A stretch of 64,000 nt of DNA. It comes from Rhynchopus sp. YZ270_cl-10 (taxonomy: Eukaryota; Euglenozoa; Diplonemea; Diplonemida; Diplonemidae). Of the stretch, positions 42,483 to 51,773 are shown one piece after another (position 1 is the stretch's first letter; every line of letters begins with the position of its first letter). Where the stretch lies: the NCBI GenBank assembly GCA_964035575.1, contig OZ037913.1, positions 1-64,000 of the forward strand, given 5' to 3'. A program made the translations under genes and the position numbers. The notes under the pieces were generated by a model, which saw nothing but the letters and a program-made list of their open reading frames with translations, did not search any database and was not told where the DNA came from.

Positions 42483-43655
42483 TCAAGGAAACATCGGCAA
42501 GAACGTGAAGACAATGGTGAGAAGCTCCTCCGGCAGGGCGAGGTAGTCTTTGCGGTGCAGGCAGAAGAGAACTGTCTTGATCACGATCTTCAAGGAGGAG
42601 GAGCCTTTTGCGTGGTTTGCGTGCGACCAGAACCACAGTGTGTACAGCGGCACGGGTGGCGTTGCGAACCTGAACTGCTCGTCGTAAAGCACGCCCTTGC
42701 GTTCGAGCAATGTCCACACAATCGACGTGCGGAAGATGTCGACACCTGTCCAGTAGCGTAGCTCGCCCTTGCTGAGGCGCAGGGCACCCTGCTGGCGGAG
42801 CATGGGTGTGCGCACACCGCACATCACTGCCTTTGCCTCGCTCCGCTTCTTGCACTGCTTCACCTCATCCACCTTGTCCTGCACAAACGACGACACGCGC
42901 AGGTACAGCTGCGGTGGAATGTTGTGTGAGTGGCACGCAGCACGCTCCACCTCGTCCAGAGACTCGTACCCAGGACAGCACGACACATCCAGCGCAGTCG
43001 CCCACGTCGGTGCAATGCCCGTCAAGCACGCAAGGGTGATCACCCACGCCTCCAGCTCCTGCGTCGTGCGTGCGCACAGCATGAGCTCCCCTTTGAACAC
43101 AGTGTCGCCCTTTGCGCTGTTGTCAAATATCAACGTGAACACAAGCAGGTTCGCAGACTCGCAGGCTCGCTTTCCTGTATACGCACCTAGCGTGATGCCC
43201 TGTATGTGCGAGAGGACGCTGGAGGCAGACGTCTCCATGGGCTTGCCGTGCGAGTGTGTGCCGCACTTCAGCACAGCCTTGTTGATGTCGATCAACGAGA
43301 TGGTGGAAGAGTTGGGCTCGAGCCAGAAGAGCATTGTTGTTGAGGAGTGCAGGACCTTGAGCGTGGTGCCGTGCTGGATATAGCAGAGGAGGTCGAAGAG
43401 CAGCGTGCGCGAGTCGTACACACCCATCAGGTACATCCGGTCTGCTCTGCGTTCGTCGGAGGAGTCTGGACGCAGCACCTGCGACTTGTCGTGCGGCACC
43501 CCCGTGAGGCAGAACAGGCCCTGCCCGCCACACACGTCGCAGTCGACGTACGAGACATTGTCCTTCTTGTAGCTCTCGCCCTTGCCTGCAGCGCTAGCAA
43601 CCTGCACACGGCGGATGTGTGAACCGCTCACTTCGTTCGAGACGACACATCCCAT
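42483..43655 (-). CDS. Unknown protein with myristoylation-type N terminus, 390 aa
   Basis: The N terminus MGCVVSNEVSG is the form used for N-myristoylation with a neighbouring palmitoylation Cys, so membrane attachment is likely. A Cys cluster (DCDVCGGQGLFC) follows near residue 40. Around 185-230 GELMLCARTTQELEAWVITL resembles the last strand and helix of a PH domain. A second part (about 295-370) has GALRLSKGELRYWTG, possibly another PH-like fold. The C terminus LALPEELLTIVFTFLP resembles the start of an F-box but is cut short by the stop. I treat these as suggestions from pattern only. The coding-strand tract CCTCGCTTCACCTCCGTTCC lies before the ATG. Uninterrupted frame, strong coding character. 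Confidence 0.8.
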   Translation of the reverse strand: MGCVVSNEVSGSHIRRVQVASAAGKGESYKKDNVSYVDCDVCGGQGLFCLTGVPHDKSQVLRPDSSDERRADRMYLMGVYDSRTLLFDLLCYIQHGTTLKVLHSSTTMLFWLEPNSSTISLIDINKAVLKCGTHSHGKPMETSASSVLSHIQGITLGAYTGKRACESANLLVFTLIFDNSAKGDTVFKGELMLCARTTQELEAWVITLACLTGIAPTWATALDVSCCPGYESLDEVERAACHSHNIPPQLYLRVSSFVQDKVDEVKQCKKRSEAKAVMCGVRTPMLRQQGALRLSKGELRYWTGVDIFRTSIVWTLLERKGVLYDEQFRFATPPVPLYTLWFWSHANHAKGSSSLKIVIKTVLFCLHRKDYLALPEELLTIVFTFLPMFP

Positions 43656-45299
43656 AGGAACGGAGGTGAAGCGAGGGTGTCAATGCGGGTCACTTTGGCG
43701 GCAAATGGAACACCATCCTGCAAGACCTCGCTTGCATCAAGAGTGTTGTGTTATTCCTTCCTGTGCGTGGGTGGTGGCGGTGGCGGTGGCGGGGGGTATC
43801 CTGGACAAGCAAAGATCCACAGGTGTGAGACAAAAAAATATAAGACGGTTTCTTCATTTCGACTGTAGTCAGTTTCCCTCCCTTCCCCCCCCCCCCCCCC
43901 CCTCACCCTGTTATTTCTTCCTGAATATCAGGCTATATCAACGGTGTGGCACGTGAACCAACAAAAAGTCGCTCATGATCATGAGGAAAGGTTCAATTAC
44001 ATGCAACACTCTGTGTGATGACCTGCCAGGGTATATGTGTACTGGTGTGCTCCACACCAAGCGTGAAGGGCTGCAAACCCCTCCACAATATCAAGTGTCC
44101 TAGAACCCTAGAACCTTTTTCTTGATACGTTTTGTGAAAAATACTAAAAAAAGCGTCCTTCAAGGACATTGCAAACAAGAGAGCAGAAAGTGCACAGACA
44201 ACATTATGCCAACAAAAGGCTGTCGATAAAGAATCATAATGCATCTGGCAGTACAAACGCCTTCACGGACGCAGGCACCGGTTTCTCTGGGGTATCGTGT
44301 GAGCATAAAACGGAAAATAACAATAAAATATTTGAGAGGAATCAACGGAACAGAAATAAATAAAACTGAGTGAATGTGGGAATAGCTTGAACGTAACAGT
44401 GGCCTCCTTGAGGCGAATATGTGTTTCTACATTCTAAGGCATGACAAAGAGAGTGTCTGCAAAGACACGCAGAAGGGCGACCCTCAAAGGATGGAGACAG
44501 CAAGAATCCTTTTATGAAGAACGCCTTGTGCCACAAGAAAAAGAAAAAACTTTGGAAGACGGGTTCTTTTTTTTATGTGCCTCACAGGGTCGCATCTTTC
44601 GCAGCAAAGCAAAAGACGACGAGGCAGAGTAGTTTCGTTGGGTTCTTTACAATCGCAATAAAAGAACTACCACTACGAGAGAGGGTGGCACATGGAGAGA
44701 GAACCCTCAAAAAAACAAATGTGGGAAAGTAAAATCTAAGGTGCTAACGCCTCGCGGACAGAGGGGGGGGGTATTTCAACGGTGCACCCGCAGTGCGCAG
44801 AACACGTTTCTCTCGTAGCTGTAACAATTGCCATCGATGTGTGTGTCGCTGCTTCTGGTGCAGTCATCCCTCAACAACAAAGCTGAGAGGTTTTGTGAAG
44901 AGAGTGAGGAGAGCTGCATGACTGCAGGGTGGGTAGGGTGTGGGGTAGGGGGGGAATGGGACAAACACAAAAAAAAAATCGAGAACAGTACCCAAACAAA
45001 GAAAAGATGACGTGCCTCACGTACACATATTTAAAACAAAGAGAAGTTGAAAGTGCAAACGCCTCACCGTTCATCGGCGGACGCACTGGCACTGGTTCTC
45101 CGCAAAACAAAATGTGCCTGACAAAAGCAGAACGTCTCACAGAACGTGAAGGGTCTCGGGGACATGGAAATAGACATGGACCACGCATCGCTCTGGCTCC
45201 TCTTCGTACGCTACCCCCCCTCCCCCTCCCTCCTGAAGCTGCACGCAGCTCCCAGATCACCCCACCCCGAAAAAAAAGTTGGTTTGCATGGGTTCTGAG
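43656..45299. other. 1.6 kb intergenic, rich in small hairpin motifs
   Basis: A C-run lies at 43886. Copies of the GTGCCTC and ACGCCTC hairpin motifs lie at 44251-44279, 44575-44595, 44741-44760, 45006-45030 and 45053-45094. GGCCTCCTTGAGGC (44401) and GTGTCTGCAAAGACAC (44453) are further small stems. I see no protein gene. The density of hairpins suggests small RNA genes, but none can be named. Confidence 0.5.
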
Positions 45300-48125
45300 T
45301 TAGATTAAGAACATATCGCTTGATTCGTCTTCTTGACTCACTTCGATCACGATGCGGTCGTCCTGCGCCATCTCGAGGAGGACGTAGGGTGTGCGTCCGT
45401 CTTCGTTGTCGGGTTCAGAGGCTTTGAACGAAGGCTTTCCAAGCAGGTCTGTCCCGCTGTACAACACCGACTGTGGCGACTGCGGGTTTGAGTACAACCC
45501 AGAGTAGATCTCGGAAGGCCCGCCCAGCAGTGACATCCTGTCTGCAGAGGGTGCGGAGGGCATCTCCGCCAGAGGTGCCATGGTGTCCATCCCCAGAAGA
45601 GGAGAGCTGAACGCTGTCAGCGCCATTTGGCTCTTGTGGCTCTGCTCCTCGCGCACCTGCCCCACAATGCTTGTGCGGTACCCCGAGTGGAGGTCCACAA
45701 TGAACAGAATCACGTCGTAGATACCACGCAGCATCGTCAAGTAGATCATGATCATCAGGAAGATCACAGACGCATTCCCCCAGTGCGTCTCAAAGGTGCC
45801 GAAGACAGCGTACGTGACGCTCCCGCAGGCCATGGAAAGGCTGCCCATGAACATCGTCAGGACGGTCAGGTGCTGCAGAAAGCCTGAGAGGTAGCCACGT
45901 CTGTAGATCAGCAGGCACGTCTGGATCAGGAGGATCAGTGCCATGCCTGTCGACTTCAGTGTGCACGGCACCTTCTTCGTCATCGGGATTGCGGCAAGAA
46001 GGGAGAGCGGCGCTACGTGTGCGTACTCAATAAAGAAGTAGTGTCCACGCAGCTGCGGGAGGTACTCGTAGCTCTCGAAGAGGACACCCATGCGCTCCAC
46101 GTAAAGTGGGTCTGTCTCCTGCAAGCCCTCGCGTGTGGTCCACGCAGCAAGGCCGAAGAAGTACCCCAGACAGCGCCGCTTCATGGTGAGTCTGCTTTCG
46201 TCACTGCGAAGCAGCTCCACAACAGTGTGGTCTGTGCGGCCGTACCTCATGATGATGATGACAAAGGCAATGTTGACGAGCACGCCCAGCACACCAAAAG
46301 GGACGTTCGAAAGGCTGCGGTTGTTGTTGAAGATCAGGTGGAATGCGCACTCCAAGATCGACGGCATAAACATCATCACAAACGGCACCACAAGGGACGG
46401 GTACCGCAGGAGAGCTGCAGCAAGCTCGTTCCCGTGCGGCTCGTTGCGCTTGCGGTATGCGTTCGCCTTGTACGCCAACGTCATGAGGAGCGTCATGCCC
46501 AGGCAGATGAGCGTGTTGCCCACAATGGCGCCTGCCCAGTTGCTGCCGTTGACCTTGAAGCCGAGGGGATGCATGATGAAGGGCAGCTCGTCGTCGTCGC
46601 TCTCGGCGCACACAAGACTGCGTGCCAGGATCATGCCACGTGCGATGCCTGTCCCACTCGTGCCGCCTGTCACAGAGGCCACCACACCAGCACCGATGCC
46701 GACCTTGGTCAACGTCTTCGTATCCTCGACCACTTCTTCTGCTTTCGTGGGCGGCGGTTTTGCTTCTGTGACGTTCAGCTCAACAGGCGTTGACGTTGCT
46801 GGTGGGTTGGTGGGCGGGGCAGTTGTCTGTGGTGGATTTGTCTCTGGCCAGGGGGTGGGAGGTACAGGCGTGGGTGGTGCAGGTGTCGGCGGTACAGGTG
46901 TCGGTGGCGCAGGTGTTGGGGGTGACAACGTAGGTGGGAACGGCGTTGGCGGCGCTGGTGTCGGTGGTGATGGTGTTGGGGGTGCGTCTGTTTCCTCGAC
47001 GGTGATGCTGTAGAAAAGACTTTGGAACTTCATTGTTCCGTCCTGCGCGTTGATCACAAGACGTTCCTCTCCGTCTAGAAAGAACTCCTCCAACACTCCA
47101 GTCACGCCTGCGTTCGGGAAGTCCTTCACGAGTACAACAGACGTAAGGACAGGCACCGTTCCGATCTCTGTGTAATCATACAGAAACACTGAGACTGTGA
47201 ACGCTGTGTCGACAGTGTAGAAGAAGCGTTTCTTTGCGTCGAACACAATCCGCACCTTGCTGCCACCGATGGCGTCAGACGTCGACACCACAGCGTCTGT
47301 TGCACTGTCGTAGAAGGAAAGAAACGGTGCCGCCGATGCGACCATCACATAGAACGCTGTGCTCGGCACATCTGCCATCCACACGGGTGGCGGCTGGGGC
47401 ACGATCTCCTTCAGAAGCGCAAAGTTGTTGGCAAAGTCAAACACACGCATCTCCTGCCCCAACCCCAGCCCGTAGAGCTTGTCTCCCCTCAGGACCATCA
47501 CAGTGAACCCTGCTGTCTCCCCAGTCAGCACGACAGACGCAACTTCGACCATGCCCCCGCCGCTGACGTCCAACCCCGAGAGGTGGCAGTTTGTCGAAGC
47601 GCTCTGCACTGTGCAGTACAGCACTAACCGGTTCGCCTGCTCATCGAAGAGCAGCCTGCGTGCTGCGGTTGCGCTGGTCACAATCTGCGAACCGAGAACC
47701 AGGATCGTCTGCGAGCTTTGGCAGTCTTGCTTTGCGATGAGATCGGCAACATCCACCTGCACAAGCACCTCACCGTCAGACCCCTGCGCGTTGAGCAACG
47801 TGTACAGCACAGCAGAGTCGCGCCGCAACACCACGTCACGCATCTCGTTGTTAGCACCGGGGAACTTTGGGTTGACGTACTCATAACCCCAGCACTGCAC
47901 ACCGTTTTGGATGTCGATGGTGGCAGGATCGGTGGAATCCACCAGCGAGAACATCACATCGTACGCATACACCATTTGCTTCCCTTGCCCGATGGAGGCG
48001 CCTGAGTCCCAGACAGCTGCGTCGGTTACTTGGTTCAGGAATGCCATCTGTGCGGACACAGGGCACGCCTCATGCAGCAACAACACTAGTAGACATAGCA
48101 CCCACTGTGCGTCCAGTCGGCGCAT
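45300..48125 (-). CDS. Large surface-type membrane protein, 941 aa
   Basis: A signal peptide (MRRLDAQWVLCLLVLLLHEA, cleavage after about CPVSA) leads to a 360-residue ectodomain. Its repeating beta-strand pattern is like a propeller (YAYDVMFSL, LDVSGGGMVEVASVVLTG, FFLDGEERLVINAQDG). A Pro-Thr hinge (about 385-450) consists of PPTP repeats. After it come a Gly-rich turn (GIGAGVVASVTGG), the segment LPFIMHPLGFKVNGSNWAGA, and about seven to eight membrane spans (first near AIVGNTLICLGMTLL). The cytosolic tail is Ser-rich and acidic. The layout of long ectodomain, hinge, GxGxG turn and multi-span TRP-like block recalls the big putative surface proteins of Bodo saltans. That is from memory of the family, not a search. 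A TTTCCTCCTTCCTCC tract precedes the ATG on the coding strand. Confidence 0.85.
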   Translation of the reverse strand: MRRLDAQWVLCLLVLLLHEACPVSAQMAFLNQVTDAAVWDSGASIGQGKQMVYAYDVMFSLVDSTDPATIDIQNGVQCWGYEYVNPKFPGANNEMRDVVLRRDSAVLYTLLNAQGSDGEVLVQVDVADLIAKQDCQSSQTILVLGSQIVTSATAARRLLFDEQANRLVLYCTVQSASTNCHLSGLDVSGGGMVEVASVVLTGETAGFTVMVLRGDKLYGLGLGQEMRVFDFANNFALLKEIVPQPPPVWMADVPSTAFYVMVASAAPFLSFYDSATDAVVSTSDAIGGSKVRIVFDAKKRFFYTVDTAFTVSVFLYDYTEIGTVPVLTSVVLVKDFPNAGVTGVLEEFFLDGEERLVINAQDGTMKFQSLFYSITVEETDAPPTPSPPTPAPPTPFPPTLSPPTPAPPTPVPPTPAPPTPVPPTPWPETNPPQTTAPPTNPPATSTPVELNVTEAKPPPTKAEEVVEDTKTLTKVGIGAGVVASVTGGTSGTGIARGMILARSLVCAESDDDELPFIMHPLGFKVNGSNWAGAIVGNTLICLGMTLLMTLAYKANAYRKRNEPHGNELAAALLRYPSLVVPFVMMFMPSILECAFHLIFNNNRSLSNVPFGVLGVLVNIAFVIIIMRYGRTDHTVVELLRSDESRLTMKRRCLGYFFGLAAWTTREGLQETDPLYVERMGVLFESYEYLPQLRGHYFFIEYAHVAPLSLLAAIPMTKKVPCTLKSTGMALILLIQTCLLIYRRGYLSGFLQHLTVLTMFMGSLSMACGSVTYAVFGTFETHWGNASVIFLMIMIYLTMLRGIYDVILFIVDLHSGYRTSIVGQVREEQSHKSQMALTAFSSPLLGMDTMAPLAEMPSAPSADRMSLLGGPSEIYSGLYSNPQSPQSVLYSGTDLLGKPSFKASEPDNEDGRTPYVLLEMAQDDRIVIEVSQEDESSDMFLI

Positions 48126-48688
48126 CCCACCTACGTGGGACGCTCAGTGGGAAGGAGGAAGGAGGAAATCGTTGCGGCTAGAGATCGTCTCTGCCGGCAA
48201 GGGTATCAAGGATGAAGTGTGTATGGGGAACTATTTTTAGTTTGGTTTCTTAGATGTCTTTCTGTGGGATTGGAGTCTAGGTGAGGGAGTGGGTGTGCAG
48301 AGGGGGGGGTTGACAACGACCAGATAACTCTGAGATACGCACAAATTGCACACATGCTATATAAGACTCCTTAGTCCGTGGTAGACAACAAGAGGGAGCG
48401 AAACGAATGTGTTTGCCCGTAAATACTGCGGGTGACGAACCTGAGGGTACTAAAGTCGGCGGAGGCTGTGGAGCTCGTGCGGAACTTCGCAGCTGTTGGC
48501 CGGAGATCTGCAGAAGCTGTACACAAGTGTGTAAAGTACACACTTGGCACCGTGGCTCCGTAAAGAATGAAGCAAAAAAATAGACGAGTACCAAAAAAAA
48601 TCCCCTTTTTTGTTGCTTTTTCTTTTGGGAGGGGACGGATCAATACGGCACGAAGGCACCCAAAAAAAAATGCCAAAATAAATAGTAA
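48126..48688. other. Intergenic, no gene seen
   Basis: Upstream region of the surface-protein gene, including its pyrimidine tract (as AGTGGGAAGGAGGAAGGAGG on the plus strand). Short A, T and G runs occur. Confidence 0.5.
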
Positions 48689-48783
48689 GGGCACGGTAAT
48701 TTTTTTTCTTGGTAAGCGTCAGACCACTTCTCAAAAAAAAGTACGCACGCACGCAAAAAAAAATTATGCAGTAAAAACAAGTA

Positions 48784-49247
48784 ATTGCTATCGGAAAAAA
48801 AACCGGGTGTGCTGTGGAACTCCACTCTGAAAAAAATATAATCTACAACACGCCAGCATTCTGCTCTTCTGCAGGTATGCTAAAACGCTCTTCGTACGCT
48901 GGCCCCACTGGGATGCCTGCATCTGAAACGTTCAAACAGTGGGGCTGTCCTCTTCGTCCAGCACCATCTGCTCGATCGCGTTATTGGACGTAGTCTCGGC
49001 AGGCTCGATAACCATTCGCTCGGGCGGCCTCGGCATGTTCCAGCTCGTAGTCGTCCACAGGCTCCCACGCATCGTCGTCGTCATCAGAGCAGTGCGGAAG
49101 GAACACATAATGCACAGACGACAACACGTCGTCGATCGCACCAGGCATCGTCACATCAGCACCTCCAGAAAATCGCCAGGATGCTATGGTGGTTCCGAAA
49201 ATCGCGCGGAGTTATCCACAGCACACCCCATTTTTTTTCTTAGCAAT
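48784..49247. mobile_element. TA-flanked inverted-repeat element nested at 48.8 kb
   Basis: ATTGCTATCGGAAAAAAAAC, then GGGTGTGCTGTGGA at the left is mirrored by the inverse at 49212-49247 (TCCACAGCACACCCC, then TTAGCAAT). TA lies immediately outside both ends, as in Tc1/mariner-type insertion. The interior aligns with 37690-38084. Confidence 0.7.
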
Positions 49248-50852
49248 TAGTTGTTCTTGTTATTATTGTTTTCCACACACCTTCCTTCAACCCTTGTAGG
49301 ATCAGTTCGTATTTTTTTCGCGAAAACATGAAATTACACATTTCAAGAGAACAAAAAATTAAAAAGGGTTCGCCCCCTCAATGGGACGTCGTAAACCATA
49401 ATTCCTCAGTGTCAGCCGCATCATTTCAATGAAACCAAAAAGTGGCTTATTTGCATTTTTGGGCTCCGCCCGTGCAGCGGTGGGGTCATTTCGGAAAATT
49501 GGACAATTTTTTGACCACTTAAATTTTGAGAAATATGAGCCCGGTTCCTTATACGTGGGCCCATTTTTGGCCAAAATTTTTCTCAAAATCGACGAAATTA
49601 AAATTAGACCCCTTACCCCCCCCCAGAATCATTTCAATACACTACCTGTATTGGTTGCTGACGCGTGTATACAGGAAGGTTGGGAAAATTATGAGTGGTG
49701 AAAAAAAATTATAGAGGAAAATTACAGTGGGGGAAATACAGGTACCAAAAATATTTTCCCACCAATTTTTGCCCACAAAAAATCGGATGAAATTTTTGTG
49801 TATTTCGGCTCTCAGGAGCCTGTGTGTGCTGTGATGGGGTCAATTTGCGCTGAAGCATTCTGCTCTTCTGCAGGTATGCTAAAACGCTCTTCGTACGCTG
49901 GCCCCACTGGGATGCCTGCATCTGAAACGTTCAAACAGTGGGGCTGTCCTCTTCGTCCAGCACCATCTGCTCGATCGCGTTATTGGACGTAGTCTCGGCA
50001 GGCTCGATAACCATTCGCTCGGGCGGCCTCGGCATGTTCCAGCTCGTAGTCGTCCACAGGCTCCCACGCATCGTCGTCGTCATCAGAGCAGTGCGGAAGG
50101 AACACATAATGCACAGACGACAACACGTCGTCGATCGCACCAGGCATCGTCACATCAGCACCTCCAGAAAATCGCCAGGATGCTATGGTGGTTCCGAAAA
50201 TCGCGCGGAGTTATCCACAGCACACCCCATTTTTTTTCTTAGCAATTAGTTGTTCTTGTTATTATTGTTTTCCACACACCTTCCTTCAACCCTTGTAGGA
50301 TCAGTTCGTATTTTTTTCGCGAAAACATGAAATTACACATTTCAAGAGAACAAAAAATTAAAAAGGGTTCGCCCCCTCAATGGGACGTCGTAAACCATAA
50401 TTCCTCAGTGTCAGCCGCATCATTTCAATGAAACCAAAAAGTGGCTTATTTGCATTTTTGGGCTCCGCCCGTGCAGCGGTGGGGTCATTTCGGAAAATTG
50501 GACAATTTTTTGACCACTTAAATTTTGAGAAATATGAGCCCGGTTCCTTATACGTGGGCCCATTTTTGGCCAAAATTTTTCTCAAAATCGACGAAATTAA
50601 AATTAGACCCCTTACCCCCCCCCAGAATCATTTCAATACACTACCTGTATTGGTTGCTGACGCGTGTATACAGGAAGGTTGGGAAAATTATGAGTGGTGA
50701 AAAAAAATTATAGAGGAAAATTACAGTGGGGGAAATACAGGTACCAAAAATATTTTCCCACCAATTTTTGCCCACAAAAAATCGGATGAAATTTTTGTGT
50801 ATTTCGGCTCTCAGGAGCCTGTGTGTGCTGTGATGGGGTCAATTTGCGCTGA
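48855..50852. repeat. 999-bp tandem duplication
   Basis: Copy A 48855-49853 and copy B 49854-50852 look identical. Each starts inside the TA-flanked element (GCATTCTGCTCTTCTGC) and ends in GGGGTCAATTTGCGCTGA, a landmark of the 349-bp satellite of the left block. Copy B is followed by a further stretch of satellite-like sequence. Confidence 0.95.
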
Positions 50853-51004
50853 AAAATGTACATTTTTTACCTAAAATACATTGTTGAGTTATTGAGGGCC
50901 CCCCCTTTATAATTTTTTTTTTCTGCATAATTTTTTTCCCTGGAATCTCAAAAAAAAAGTACGCACGCAGACGCTTACCAAAAATAAAAATTACCGTGCC
51001 CTAA

Positions 51005-51773
51005 ACGCAATATTCGGGTGTTCTGAGAGGGCCACCGTGAAAAGGAGAGAGAGGCGGTTTAAAAAAAAAAAAATGGAGAAAGTCTGAACACACATCCCTT
51101 CCCCCTCCCCTTCTTGGCTTTGGTTTCCACCCTCAGAGCATGTAGGTGAGGTTAGCAATGTTGGCTCTGAACTGGAGGAAAAGAGGCACAAAAAAAAAAA
51201 GGTGGGTTTTGTGCATTATCCCTTTGTTGGGACAAGAGGAAACGGGGAGATTGGGTGTGTGATGGCGGAAGCAACGTATCTTTCTACCAGCATCCATGAT
51301 GTGGCCAAAAAAAAAAAACAAACAAACAAACTAATGCCACAAAAAAAGGAAGTTGGCAGTGCAAAACGCCATCCTTTGTGTGAATTTTTTTTTTTTCACG
51401 CAAAAAGGAAAATGGTATATAGGCGTACGTTTGTGTGAGAGAATCTCTGGCATTTTATATTAGTTTTTGCGCAAGCCTTTTTAAATCGTAACACCTTTTT
51501 TTTTGAAAACAAAACGTAACCCCGCAAACCCACTACACAGTACTCAAGACGCAGTTCGCCAGGCATTGCACAATGGCACAAAAATATAAAAAACTGAGTG
51601 CTACAACGCTTTTTTTTTTGATAGGACCACCTTTCCAAGAAGCCTTGGTACACGAGCCTCCAACACACCCCACATACCCTACCCCCCATATCCCCGAAGC
51701 GTTGTACCCCTCCCTGTACTCCCCCTCCCCCCTGTCACCTGTCACCTGTCACCCCTCCCTGCCCCTAAGGCCC
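51005..51773. other. Intergenic, no gene seen
   Basis: Several A and T runs and a C/T-rich stretch (51655-51765) next to the 3' end of the ligase gene. Short frames lack motifs. Confidence 0.5.

Larger units (their letters stand above)
48689..51001. mobile_element. Inverted-repeat element with TAA duplication, 2.3 kb
   Basis: GGGCACGGTAATTTTTTTTC (48689-48720 in full) is inverted at 50970-51001. Both ends are flanked by TAA (48686-48688 and 51002-51004). A 3-bp TAA duplication and GGG-starting ends are the habit of PIF/Harbinger DNA transposons. No transposase is present. Inside lie a smaller TA-flanked element (48784-49247) and a 999-bp tandem duplication, so it is a composite, non-autonomous element. 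Confidence 0.6.

Noticed and set aside
46135-47013. 292-codon plus-strand frame with VGG-type repeats
   Set aside because: Antisense of the PPTP hinge in the surface-protein gene.
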